Assembly: GCA_025094145.1 (NCBI GenBank)
Contig: JALLLS010000020.1
Span: 310,001 to 374,000 of the forward strand
DNA: 64,000 bases
Direction of reading: 5' to 3'
Origin: Spinellus fusiger
Taxonomy: Eukaryota > Mucoromycota > Mucoromycetes > Mucorales > Phycomycetaceae
Made by a program: the position numbers and the translations under genes. Below the pieces are notes generated by a model. It searched no databases. It saw nothing but the letters and a program-made list of their open reading frames with translations, and was not told the DNA's origin. Below, one piece after another: positions 1 to 10,485 of this stretch (its first letter is position 1; the number at the start of each line of letters is the position of its first letter).

Positions 1-1410
1 TGTGGGTGTTCTGACATCAGAGCAGCGTGACACTTGGGGAGAGTTGCGTCAATCTCTTGAGTCAAATCCTACGAACAAAGCCACCCTCAAGGCAATTGAT
101 ACTTCTCTCTTTACCTTGTGTCTTGATCATTACAGTTCACCTTTGGACCTGGACAAGTCCCATCTTAATCTTGCTCACGGCAGAAGTGCACGCAATCGAT
201 GGTTTGATAAGTCACTACAGTATATCATAGAGAACAACGGTCGTGCTGGTGTCAATGGAGAGGTAACAAGAAACCCACCTTTTCCCCTCTTTCTTTTCTT
301 TCTCCAACAATCTATGTAGACTCAAATCATCTTTCTTCTCTAGCACTCTCCCTGTGATGCCGTAGTACCCCAGCGTACTTCTGAATACGTGATTAAAAAG
401 TACGTAAAAAGACTTGGAGTATGTGACTCATCCCTATCTTCTGTTCTCAGAGAACCTCTCCATGATCATCTTCCCTTTACCCAACTTCCAGAACCTACTC
501 TTCTTCGCTGGGATATCTCCAATGGCACAAAAGAGAAGATACAGACTGCCCAGAAGAATGCTGATCTGTTGATTCAGGACTACGACAGTGTGTTGCTTCA
601 CTATGATGCCTATGGATCTGATTTCATGAAGAAGGCTAAAATAAGTCCTGATGGCTGGTTACAAATGGCCTACCAGGTTGCTTACTATCGCCTTTATGGA
701 CACCCCTGCCCAACCTACGAATCCTCTTCTACTCGTAAATTCTTAACAGGAAGAACCGAGACTGTTCGTAGTTGTTCTGTTGAGTCTGTTGCCTTTACAA
801 AAGCATGGGAAGACAAGGATGCTAAAGTAAGTGGTGTATATTCTATTGTAAAGCTAACCCTGTAAGATGACCCACAAATTGGAGATGATGGAGCGTGCCA
901 TTGCTTCTCAGACAGAATACATGAAGGCTGCTAGTAATGGTAAAAAACAAAAGAGAAAGAAGCTCACTCCATCCTATACAGTTGTAACTCATTTCTCTTA
1001 TTCTGTGGGCTATTCTACTAGGCCAAGGTGTGGATCGTCATCTGTTTGGTCTTCGTCTCCAGATGACACCTGAAGAGGCCAACAGTGAGTTAGCTGCCAT
1101 CTTCCAGCACCCCTCCTACTGGGGATCTCAGTACTGGAAGCTGTCCACTTCCAACACCTCCCCTGGTGATTTTCTCTGGGGTGGATTTGGTGCTGTTGTG
1201 CCTGATGGTTATGGCATCAACTATGCCATCAGCAGCAACACTATGAAATTAAGTTTGTCTAGCTGGAAGGCATGCCCCGAGACCAACTCTGCTACCTTCC
1301 GCAAGACTGTGCAGGATGTATTTGATGAAATGGGTCATGCTGTAGAACATTATCGTCTCAAGCCCCAGGGTGTTTATTTTAAAGACTTAGGCAATAAAGG
1401 GAAACATTGA
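1..1410 (+). CDS. Carnitine O-acyltransferase, 3' part (5' end outside the window)
   Basis: Transfers short-chain acyl groups between CoA and carnitine, in mitochondria or peroxisomes. Exons read 1-262, 344-826, 867-939 and 1022-1410, with phases that join correctly. Family landmarks are visible: RWFDKSLQYI, then the catalytic histidine in GEHSPCDA, which straddles the first intron, then STRKFLTGRTET, GVDRHLFGLRL and a C-terminal FGAVVPDGYGINY block. These match the choline/carnitine acyltransferase family. About half of the usual 600-plus residues is present. The 827-866 intron is only 40 nt. The protein ends KGKH, so no classical SKL-type peroxisomal signal is seen. Its last 24 bases overlap the end of the convergent reductase gene. 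Family is confident; chain-length preference and location are not readable from this part. Confidence 0.93.
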
Positions 1411-2550
1411 TTTACGGTTACGAGGATAGTCAGAGAATTCCTTGCGGTAGTTTTTGTGTTTTTTGATGGCCCATACGTACATTTGGCCTGTGGCTACGAT
1501 ATTAAACAAGAAGACTGATGGGGTGTAAGTTGAGCATTTGTAGAAGAATAGCACTTACCACTCCAGCTGATGGTTAAGAAGCACAAGGAGGTCCATCCCA
1601 CTGTCTCAAAGAAATAGTTGGGACAAGACACCAAGTCAAATCCATAGCCAAAAGGAATAGCACGAACACGAGTACCAGGAGGACGCAGTTGACGAAGTGT
1701 TACATGTGTTATAAAGTTGGAGACCTCTGCCCACTGTATCCATAGTGAGTATAGTTTTGTATGAGTGAAGACAGTACATATTCTGGATAATATATATATA
1801 TATATATATATCACTTTCCCCCTTTGTACAGATATACTCTCCAAGTAGAATAGAAAACACTTACAGCCCATATTGCTATGCAACCATACAACCACATATC
1901 GCTACGCTTGGAAGCCACCTTTGTCAGGTCATACCATGGACCATACACCCAGTAGGCAAAGTTAACACCAGAGAGAAGCCAGTAATGAGCAGAGTTCTTG
2001 AACACGTTTGTAAAGGGCATAGTGCCGCATGAGAATCGATGGACAAACACAGTCTCTAATTCACGCTTTAAGAAGTGCAGCATCACCATCCCATAGACAG
2101 CAGTCTGCATAGGAGAGTGAGTTACTTTTCCAGAGTAAAAGATAGAAGGAAGGTAGTAGAACAGACTGTGGATGAACAAAGGACCAGCGTATTCAATCAA
2201 AAACACGGTTCTCCATCCAATCTGAGGGCCTATCCAAAATAATATATATATATATATAAAAGAGCAATGTGAGTTATCTGCTTGCCTGTCTGTCTCTATT
2301 TTAACTTACCAAGGTCCTTGAAATAGATCACTTCATTGTCCTTCAAACCTGCCTCCTCCAAAGTCTGATCTCCTGCTAAAACACGCTTGTCTTCTGTAGT
2401 AAGGCGCTGGCGTTCGACAGAGTATTTGGGGAACTTGTTTGCCAGTGCCTCAGATACCTGGCTAACCTTGACAGTGGAAGGTGTTCCCTCCAGCTCAAAC
2501 ACAAAAGGAAAGTTCTTTTGTGGCTTACGATTATGAATTGTTATTTTCAT
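1387..2550 (-). CDS. TSC13: Very-long-chain enoyl-CoA reductase (TSC13/TECR family)
   Basis: Last step of the ER fatty-acid elongation cycle: reduces trans-2-enoyl-CoA with NADPH to make very-long-chain acyl-CoA for sphingolipids. Exons on the minus strand: 2310-2550, 1865-2229, 1559-1733 and 1387-1514, giving 302 residues, a normal length. The N-terminal 80 residues form the ubiquitin-like domain typical of TECR (MKITIHNRKPQK to EVIYFKDLG). Next come GPQIGWRTVFLIEYAGPL, HFLKRELETVFVHRFS and, in exon 3, LRPPGTRVRAIPFGYGFDLVSCPNY, written here as separate short landmarks of the steroid 5-alpha-reductase-like fold. The end, KEFSDYPRNRK, is conserved. Two introns carry short TA runs (1790-1812 and 2241-2258). 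The gene converges on the carnitine acyltransferase gene; both act on acyl-CoA metabolism, but co-regulation is only a guess. Confidence 0.95.
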
Positions 2551-4486
2551 CGTAAAGAGAGAAGAAGAAAAGAAGAAAGAAGAAGGAATCAAAAATCACA
2601 AGTACACGCTTGACTCTACCCAACAATTAAAAAAAGGGAGCATTGGCTGGCTCTATATAAGATGTGTTCGGGATCTTAACTTGGGTAGCGTTGTGGGATT
2701 GAATTCTATTTACACTCTGTATTACTTGCATGGGGGAGGGGGGGTAGTAATGGTGGTGGTGGCTCATTTGTATAGGAGAGAATGAGTACTTCTTGGAAGA
2801 AAGATGAGAATAATGAGAATAGGAGTAAGGATAAGATCCACCCACAAAGACATATACTTTTATTCACTATAGAATACTCCAATAGAACCATTTTGGTGAG
2901 TTTTTATAGTTTAAACATTGTCCTTGTGGAATAATTCTTATGTCCATTGTGTTGGTGTTGACCTATTTGTGATTGAAAAATAGGGAGAAAGAGCAGGGTT
3001 TATGCTGGAATATCTTTCTATCTCTTCGACATTGCTGTCAATTTGTTGGATGATCCGTCTTTTTTGGCTATCAAACTCACTTTATGGATGTGAACTTACT
3101 TTGAACAGTTGATGTCTCCTTTCTCCCTCTCTTTTCTTTAATTTTATATTCATTCTATGCTATTCATAGAGTTCTTTTCTTCACAATGACAGAAGAAGTA
3201 TGAATTCAGGGCTATTTCAAGTCACAAAGTAAGACAGAACAATCCCAACCTCATTCAGTATTCTATGCATTGTTATGTGTCTATTGTACAGTTGTATCCA
3301 TTCATGTTTTCTCTTTATTATTATTGGTGTTATTATTACTATGACTATGACTATTACTATCAATTATTACTATCAATTATTATCAATTATTAATTACTAT
3401 CATCACACTCCATTGTCGTAGGCGCCTATGAAGAAGAATCACACCAATAAAGTATCTCAAAGAGGAGTATCCTATTCTATTCAACACTAAAGAATACTCA
3501 TTATACATGCTTATAGATAACAGACAGAAAAGCAATCTGTCAGCCCATGTAACATACAACTCCATTCTATTATGCTCTACTATAGAAATACAAATGTTAT
3601 TACACTAGCATTTGGTCATTCTGTAGATTTCTCGTGGTTTCTTTTACTATAAACCTATAAAACACACCCAGTCTATAGGCTACACAGCATTGAATGCATT
3701 GAATGGACTTTGACACTATCTCATCTATTGACTATTCTCTATCTTGTAACACGTGGAAAGTAACATTCTTCTTATCTTGCCAAGAGAAGAAGTAAATTCA
3801 TTTTATGCACTAGTCATCTATTCTACAGAATGAAGTGATCTGTCCTATCTTTAGTGGATGACCGTTCTCGGCATTGAATACCCTTCACAACGCATTCTTT
3901 GGGTGATTCCTTGGGTGATCTTTTTTGTTTTGTTATTCAATGAATAGAAATAGAGTGCAGCCAATATTCAATGGTGTATGTATTCCTTAGTAGTACTGAT
4001 TCTGTTTGGGAACACAGTAAGAGATGGAATCCTATTTCATGCTTCAGAAAGCCCACTATACTATAGATGAATGAACTATCCTGCATAGAACGAATGACGT
4101 AGGAAGACCTTTTTTACAGTCCAAGAATACTCTAAATAAGATCCCCTTCTTTTATGCTATGTACAGTGACAAAATAGAGCAAGATCCTATGGCTATTGAA
4201 ATTCACTCTCACTAAAGACATTCCATTGTTGATCATTATTACAATGGCTATTCTTACTATTGTCTTTAGGATGATCTCTCGCCTATTATTATTAACATTT
4301 ATTATTAACATTTATTATTAACATGTCTCCTCCACCCCCCTCATTTAGAGAGATGTACCTTGAATTCAACCGACCAAGCCAATAGAGAATGTGTCCTGAC
4401 TCCTCACAAAATGCAAAAGAGATCGACCTAAAGCATAGACGATGGGATGTCGGACCGTGAATTCCGTCTTTCTTATCTCTTCTCTC
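2551..4486. other. Intergenic region, no gene recognised
   Basis: AT-rich. It contains imprecise ATT/ACT trinucleotide-like repeats near 3330-3395 and three copies of a TTATTATTAACAT unit at 4287-4324. Short open frames such as 2627-2845 on the minus strand are low-complexity and are not supported as genes. The segment 2551-2600 on the minus strand is purine-poor and is probably the TSC13 5' leader. Confidence 0.5.
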
Positions 4487-5089
4487 ATGACTCACACACA
4501 ATTCTCTACAGCCACCTTCATGAAGCCAACAACGCCCACCACCAAAACACCATCTTCCACCACAAGCACTCCTCTGCACAGATACATATCAAGACAGGGT
4601 AGTGATATTGGCAGGGAAATGCTGTTCATCACTCCAAAAAGAAAAGACATAGGGTCTGCCACTACGAGTCCATACTACTCACTGTCCCCTTACCCCCCCT
4701 CTGCTCTGTTTATGCAGCCTGCGTCCAATGAGCCGCCATGGACAAGTCATGAGTGGAAGCAGCTCGAAACATGGTATGTCACTAGTCAGCGTGATGTTGA
4801 CAAGGCCACCAAAAGCTTCTATCTTCATGTCTCCCTACAACGCACCCTACAACCCAACGGCACTCCAGGCGCCTACAAAGAAAGGTGGTCCCGTGATTCT
4901 ATTTTATGGCGGTGTCAATGTCTGGATACAAATGTCCGTTTTCGCTATGGAAGACTTCCTTCTGAAAGAGAGAGAAAGAGAAAGCGTATGGACACTGTGG
5001 AGACACTTGGAGGAAAAGTCACTAAGCCGAGGCTGTCACGCCAGAGCAGTAGTGTGTTGGACTGGTTATCGGAGCACCTGTTTTCATAG
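4487..5089 (+). CDS. Uncharacterised protein with conserved-looking Trp-rich core
   Basis: Single-exon frame. It is open from ATG 4442, but I prefer the ATG at 4487 (or 4520), because the first residues look like leader sequence. About 200 residues. The N-terminal third is Ser/Thr/Pro rich. The middle, around PPWTSHEWKQLETWY and LWRCQCLDTN, is rich in aromatic and charged residues and reads like a real folded region. A basic stretch (RERKRKRMD) could be a nuclear localisation signal. The C-terminus is SSSVLDWLSEHLFS. No catalytic motif or known domain was recognised. The gene stands alone, with more than 1 kb on either side empty. Coding nature is inferred from length, composition and GC content above that of the flanks. 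Confidence 0.6.
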   Translation: MTHTQFSTATFMKPTTPTTKTPSSTTSTPLHRYISRQGSDIGREMLFITPKRKDIGSATTSPYYSLSPYPPSALFMQPASNEPPWTSHEWKQLETWYVTSQRDVDKATKSFYLHVSLQRTLQPNGTPGAYKERWSRDSILWRCQCLDTNVRFRYGRLPSERERKRKRMDTVETLGGKVTKPRLSRQSSSVLDWLSEHLFS

Positions 5090-6110
5090 CCGCCTACACA
5101 TTCAAAGATTTTTCTGGCTTTTAAGCGGTGATACCTCCTTCCTTTTACGAGGGTCCCAAATTTTGCCCTTTTATGGAACAATGCTTAAAATCAAAGGTAT
5201 CTAAATTATTATTTCCTTTTGTGGATACCTCAATATCAAATTGTATTATCAATAGAATATAGTGTTTATGAATAAAATTGTTTATTGTAATAGTATAGCT
5301 AATACTATACTATTACTATAGATACTGCCTAAGTGAATTCCCTTCATAGCAATAAAATCCACACCCTAAAGGCCTTGTGCTTTATCCTTGGGTGATAGAT
5401 AAGTATGCTCAGGAGTATACCCTAGACAGTATAGAAGGAAGAAGACCACCTGAGACTGACTTGAGAAAGAGTCTTAACTTATCTAATAACAGAAGAGTGT
5501 ATTAGTAATAATTCAATAAGAAAGATAGTATGCTTACCTTGTACTTAATACTTGTCTTGGGAATAATGAGTCATATATCATCTATTAGAAGAAGAGTCAG
5601 TGCTATGTCTTGTAGATTACATTGAACTCAAGCCCAGATGAAGACACTGCTTACCTTTTTATCTCAAGAATAGTCCTTGGTAGTGTCTATCACCTCCTTC
5701 TATTGTTTCTCTTTGTTAATAATGGCACAATACCTTGCTCAGTTATGCTCATCTTGACGAGTACTTGATTGTTATACTGTGGGCTTAAGGATAGCACATG
5801 TTAAACAATAAATGCAGTGATTGAGTTGTAATGTCAGGTTTACTTCTTCCTTTTATCCAACTTTATAGTGTTTAATTACACAGTCCATAGTCAATGCTAA
5901 AACAGACAGACAGTGAAAAGGTTCTTTTCAAACACATTAGCCAACCAAAGAAAAAAAGTCGAGAACAAGAAACAGTCAGCTACTCAAGTCCCTAAAGATT
6001 ATTTTGTTTATACTCTAGGAAGCTGTTTGGATCAAAGTCTATTTTATTAAAGATGTAGACAATTACACTTTTTATATTAGTTTTCTATTTCTTTTATTTT
6101 TGTTCTCAAG
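5090..6110. other. Intergenic region, no gene recognised
   Basis: AT-rich, with frequent stops in all frames. A small imperfect palindrome built on AATAGTATAG/CTATACTATT lies near 5288-5318. Nothing else was supported. Confidence 0.5.
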
Positions 6111-6296
6111 ATCTGCCACACTTATAACACAAATATCCTCACCGAGGTATTAGTGAATTTCAACAGTATCCGCGCTTGCCAAAGTTGCGGAATTGTTTGG
6201 AACAGAGATGTGAATGCATCAAAGGGTATCTATACAGTCACAGAAGAGGGATTAAATGTTCGCCTCCAAATAGCTCTGTTCTTTTCTACAGAATAG
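6111..6296 (+). pseudogene. C-terminal fragment of a Fanzor/TnpB-like (OrfB) nuclease
   Basis: A 62-codon frame, preceded by a splice-acceptor-like TCTCAAG, encodes a zinc-ribbon-like start (ICHTYNTNIL) followed by ACQSCGIVWNRDVNASKGIY and a stop. The pair CxxCG plus WNRDVNA is the hallmark of the C-terminus of IS605/IS607 OrfB (TnpB) and the eukaryotic Fanzor proteins: the second half of the zinc ribbon followed by the third RuvC aspartate (RDVNA). No upstream RuvC-I or RuvC-II segments are visible within 1 kb, so this is a relic or an isolated last exon. Motif match is strong; the family assignment comes from memory, not a search. Confidence 0.62.
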
Positions 6297-7030
6297 ATAT
6301 TCATATTATACATCGCCACATCGAAAGTGTTTTCCTATGGGATTCAGATATTTACAGGTAAATCTACATAGTTTTTATTTATTTAAAAACTAACATGAAT
6401 ACGTCAACTTATTTTTGCTCCTCAAATCGATGTCATTTCTTAAACAATTGTATTTTGACTATCTCTTTTTATATCCTAAAGATTTCTTGGTGTGTATAGC
6501 AGTCTAATCCAAGCCACAGCTGCACTTGAAAAAAAGAGAGAAGAGAAAGGGGCTATAAAAACAAGCGAGAAACCTCTTCCATCCACCAAATCCTACCTTT
6601 TTCTTTCTTTCTTTCTTTCTTTCTACGCGTGTGGGTTTCTCTGTCTGTTAAGTGGTAAGTTGTATGTGTCTAGTGTCTTGTACAACATGAACATAAAGAG
6701 TAAGTAAGAGAGAAAAGTGTTCCGAATGATCGAAAACATATTATCGTCTTAATCCTTTATGTTGATTAAACAAAAAAACTGATTTAATGAGCCTGACGGA
6801 ATACTTTTCTTTCTTACGCTGTGTATTTGTATAGAAATAAGAACAAACACTTACCTGTTGATGTTATTGTAGGTCTATTTATCATTCATGGTGTAGAGAG
6901 TGTTTCTTTTTCTTTTTTATTATTACTACTACTATTAGCAAAATATGAGCATAACAATATAAACATTGATAAAATACAAATCACAATGTCATAGGCTTTA
7001 TTTGTTTGTTGTTTGTTGTTTGTTGTGTAG
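6297..7030. other. Intergenic region with TTTC repeat
   Basis: No gene supported. A (TTTC)n run lies at 6602-6625, preceded by a TATA-like CTATAAAAAC near 6551, but no convincing coding sequence follows. Bases 6880-7030 are probably the 3' UTR of the antizyme gene on the minus strand. Confidence 0.45.
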
Positions 7031-7764
7031 TTATAATTCATAACCCACCAATATAAACCCTGGTGCCTGCTGATAGACAGAGGGGTGGACCAGTTGGAAT
7101 CCCAAGTACATAAAGGCGCGTAACAGCATAGACACTTTCCCCCCCCCATAGAAGAAGAAAGAGTCAATAGACTGTGACCGAGAAAAGACAGATGTTTTAC
7201 TATACACGCTTACCTGGGAGGGGCTGGTGGCGATCAATGGCCATAACAAGTGCACTACAGCCTGTCTTTTCTTCAGCCATTTCGATCAGTTGCATGATAC
7301 TGCCCACAGACATAGACAGACAGAGGAGAGCGTGTTTGTATGGATGTGTGGAGGGGTATGGGATAGACATTAAAGAATGTTCCTTACCATGTCTTGAACT
7401 CTCCTTCTGACCAGTGCTTCTGCAAAGGATCTGTCAGAGGAGAACTAATAAACACAGTGTGATGGTAAATAAACGCCTGGGACACAACAGTCTCATAGCA
7501 GTTGGAGGATCCCAGGGTAGTGGCAATTCTCAACACTCTCTCTACTTCACTATGGACTGGGCCTGAAGAACCAAAAAGAGTGCATACAAAATCATCTTTG
7601 GAGGAGACATTGAATACAGATAACAAATACAGGCACCACCTCGTGCCTGTGGGTGTTTGTAGATTACCTTCTGTACGCTGTGTCCATTGCACACTATTGC
7701 TATCATACGCAGAAGGCAAGTTTGGAAGTGAAATTGGAAGTTCTGTTTGAGGAGTGGCAATCAT
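7031..7764 (-). CDS. Ornithine decarboxylase antizyme
   Basis: Polyamine-induced inhibitor of ornithine decarboxylase that targets it to the proteasome. Proposed minus-strand exons: 7668-7764, 7388-7562, 7214-7299 and 7031-7134, giving 153 residues. Family features in order: a beta-strand block YHHTVFISSPLTDPL, then LIEMAEEKTGCSALVMAIDR, then LLRAFMYLGFQLVHP and the terminal GFILVGYEL. These correspond to the animal antizyme segments around LLEFAEEQL and LLRTFSFLGFEIV. The 7563-7667 intron is 105 nt, free of stops and in frame, so it could be skipped or retained. Antizymes normally need a +1 ribosomal frameshift; here an in-frame ATG (7764) reaches the whole domain, and the 5' end is uncertain. 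A TGC GTA TGA T sequence in the preceding frame (TGA at 7705-7703) is a possible shift site. Confidence 0.75.
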
Positions 7765-8497
7765 CCTAATGGGTATGGTTTATTACTTGAGAAAGAATTC
7801 TTTTCCTTTGTGTCTTTGGAAAAGAAGGTGCTGGAAGCGTAAAGGAAAATAACGGTAGTCTTGTCCAGTGCTCTTTTCTTAATACTTGGACAGTCACTAA
7901 ATAGCAGCCCCTCCCCTTGTCAGTTCCTTTGTAAATTATTAAGCACTCTTTACCTAGTGACTCCCACAACGCTATAAAGTTAAGGAAAGGGGAATAGAAC
8001 GAGAAGGATTTAAATGTAAAGAAGCCTAACAAATCAAAGGCTTTACTGAGTATGAATTTGGCAAAGAAAGGCAAGCAAAGAGGAAAGAAAGAGGGAAGAA
8101 AGAGGAAAAGAGGGAAGAAAGAGGAAAGAAAGAGGAAGGAAAACAAACAAAAAGGTAGGAAATACAAAAGGATGACGTCGACCAAAGGCTACGACCTCAC
8201 ATGGGAGCACTCTTCAGCAGCAGTATCAGCAACAACAACAGCAGCAGCAGCAAAAGTACAAAAAAGAAAAAATAACTATGGCAACAGCCTCAGCATACTA
8301 CGCCTGGGAGATAAGAATTTCCATCTAGGGAAAGTGACTGCTTTTCCCTGAATTCCCCCTGAGGTATCCTTCATTCTACAGCCATCACTCATACTCCATT
8401 CTCCATGCACTTGGTCTTTTTCTATTTCTTCCTTTGATGACAATGGGCACCTGTTCTGGTACATTGTCTTTTTGTATGCCTCTTTCATTGTCTAGAT
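7765..8497. other. Intergenic region with purine-rich tract upstream of the antizyme gene
   Basis: Bases 8060-8150 are almost pure A/G on the plus strand, that is CT-rich upstream of the minus-strand antizyme, as often seen upstream of genes in this window. A splice-like pair at about 7951 (GTAAAG) and 7895 (TTTAG) on the minus strand suggests a 5' UTR intron. CAG/CAA triplets occur at 8210-8252. The open frames here are compositional. Confidence 0.45.
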
Positions 8498-8533
8498 GAG
8501 TGAATGACTGAGTGACTGACTGAGTGACTGACT
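8498..8533. repeat. Short tandem repeat, GACTGAGT-type unit
   Basis: About four imperfect copies of an 8-bp unit TGAGTGAC/TGACTGAC. Simple-sequence repeat, no other function visible. Confidence 0.8.
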
Positions 8534-8697
8534 ACTTAGAGTCACATGCATAGTCCTGTGATGGACACTTCAGAGCGACATGGAGATTCTTGATACAGAT
8601 AGTGTCCTCTTTTTATACTTTTAGAATGAGAGCTACAGGCCAATTATAGAGAGCATATCTATAGTAGTGTTATTTTAGGAAATTATGTCTCTTTGTA

Positions 8698-8797
8698 TTT
8701 ATACATTTATACATTTATACATTTATACATTTATACATTTATACATTTATACATTTATACATACATACATACATTTATACATACATACATACATACA

Positions 8798-8826
<29 letters not shown>
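8698..8826. repeat. Microsatellite, ATACATTT then ATAC units
   Basis: Eight-base ATACATTT units pass into four-base ATAC units over about 130 bp. The long frame running through it (8685-9044) is an artefact of the repeat. Confidence 0.9.
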
Positions 8827-8832
<6 letters not shown>

Positions 8833-8971
8833 CTTGCGTTATCTATGAGCATGCCTCTTTGCGTATCTTGCGGGTTGATTTGCCTTTTATGGACACCAAC
8901 GAACGCTGCTATCCCTGCGAGTACTCCTTAAATGGACAGTCTTGCTCTGCACTTTTACACCATCTCACACT

Positions 8972-9032
8972 CCACCCGTCCACTCGTCCACCCGCTCACA
9001 CCAACCCACCCGTCCACCCACCCAATCCACAG
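8972..9032. repeat. CCACCCGT-type imperfect repeat
   Basis: Imperfect copies of CCACCCGT/CCACTCGT units, C-rich on the plus strand, 200 bp upstream of the next gene start. Confidence 0.6.
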
Positions 9033-9247
9033 TCGTCCGCTTAGACACCACTCTATTTCACTCCAACTCCTTCAGTTGCAGTCCATACACCTGAGCTTTT
9101 GAAAGTTTATTCGCATTGGCTTTTCTCTCCGATCTCACTTTATTTGCACTTGTTTTATCTTTCATCTCTTCCTTCTTCTTTCTCTTTTCTTTCTCTCTTC
9201 CTTCTCTCTTCCTTCTCTCTTCCTTCTCTTCCTTACTGATTCTTAAA

Positions 9248-10485
9248 ATGTCACTGGCGTCTACTCCCAATTCTGTCTGTCCACCACCACCCACACCACT
9301 AGACACCTCTGTGGCCTACAAGCGACAGGCACAAACCATCTTAAAATACGCACCACAGCCCTATGGCACTATTCCAAAATACCAACGTAAACACCATTCG
9401 GCACCACCGTTACCTGTTCCATCATCCACCGTAAGTGTAATAACATTCAATGTCCTTTCATACTCAATGTCCACTGTCTAATCTAAATGTCCAATCTAAA
9501 TGTCTAATCTAATTGTCCAATCTAATTGTCTAATCTTAATGTACAATCTAAATGTCCAATCTAAATTTCTATATTCTATCATGTAATCTACTGTAATCTA
9601 CACTATAATATACTATAATATACCATTTTATTTTTGCATTTGTCATGTTATACTCAATAGCCCACCACCACACCACTATGGAGCAGTTACTCTGACTTTA
9701 TCCGCAACTGGTTAAAGACTGTTTTCAAAACACCCACTCAGCCACCTGTACGTGTAGGCTTCATGCCACGGACAGCACCTACCACCCATGCCCTGATAAG
9801 TTCACTGGCTGTCACTGTACCACCTAGCACACTCAGTGATAAAGGTCACCGGGACTACAATGGACAGCAAGAGAATACAAGCTTAAGTACAAGTGCAAGT
9901 ACAACCAGTTCATGTGGCAGTTTGACAAGCAGTTCAAGCTCTTACGCTTCCGAATCCGAGTGGCCACCTGTCGACAAACCCAGCAGCATGACAGCCTTAT
10001 CAGACATCCTCTGTGATCATTACATCCAATCAATGCAGTCCACAGATGTCCTGTCTCTCACAGACTCCCTACAGGAAGTCCCACTAGAGACATTTGGTGT
10101 GTTTGAGGCACCTCTCATGGCATTGGAGCACACGTCCAAGGAATGGTCTTCATGGGACATGCAAACCCCAAAAGAATGGACTCGTGTTGACAAGCAAGAG
10201 GAAGCACCTGTTGATTGTGTACAGCCTCTCCAAGACACCCTCCAACCCCACCACCACACCCGTAGTCTACGTGCCAATGCATCTCATCTACGTATGATTG
10301 TTGCTGAAGTCAACATGATGCGTGCTAATAAGATTGTTTGTCCATTGAAGCCGCGTGCGTTTCTAGCAAAGAGATCTGACATTTTTCTTATTCAACCTAC
10401 TCCGCTGAGATACCAACTGCAACCAGACTGTTTTGATGCACTTGACGATGCTTCACGGTTTGGATGTACTGCACCCCAAGCCTAA
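9248..10485 (+). CDS. Uncharacterised Ser/Thr-rich protein, two exons
   Basis: Exons 9248-9430 and 9661-10485 (phase 0 join, GTAAGT donor, CAATAG acceptor) give 335 residues. A CT-rich tract (9165-9230) lies directly upstream of the ATG. The N-terminus is Pro-rich. Exon 2 starts with PLWSSYSDFIRNWL, which may be an amphipathic segment. The middle is a long Ser/Thr/Asp-rich, probably disordered stretch with a run of serines. The last 80 residues look conserved: HLRMIVAEVNMMRANKIVCP, then RAFLAKRSDIF. I do not recognise the family and assign no function. The intron holds a minisatellite of about 100 bp. Splice frame, composition and the well-ordered C-terminus support a real gene. Confidence 0.72.
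9478..9575. repeat. Minisatellite inside an intron, AATCTAAATGTCC-type unit
   Basis: Eight or so imperfect 12-13 bp copies (variants TCTAATTGTCCAA, TCTTAATGTACAA) fill nearly half of the intron of the 9248-10485 gene. Confidence 0.85.

Noticed and set aside
7766..8185. 139-codon minus-strand frame upstream of the antizyme
   Set aside because: The first half is Phe/Leu/Ser from the CT tract; the rest has no antizyme ORF1 resemblance and ends at TAG with no usable shift site.
8052..8351. Lys/Arg-rich open frame on the plus strand
   Set aside because: It is the translation of a purine-rich promoter-like tract; no domain and no splice support.
8698..8826. Regular repeats as a CRISPR array
   Set aside because: Units are contiguous simple repeats without unique spacers; a fungal nuclear context makes CRISPR implausible.
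8685..9044. 119-codon frame over ATAC repeats
   Set aside because: Repeat artefact.
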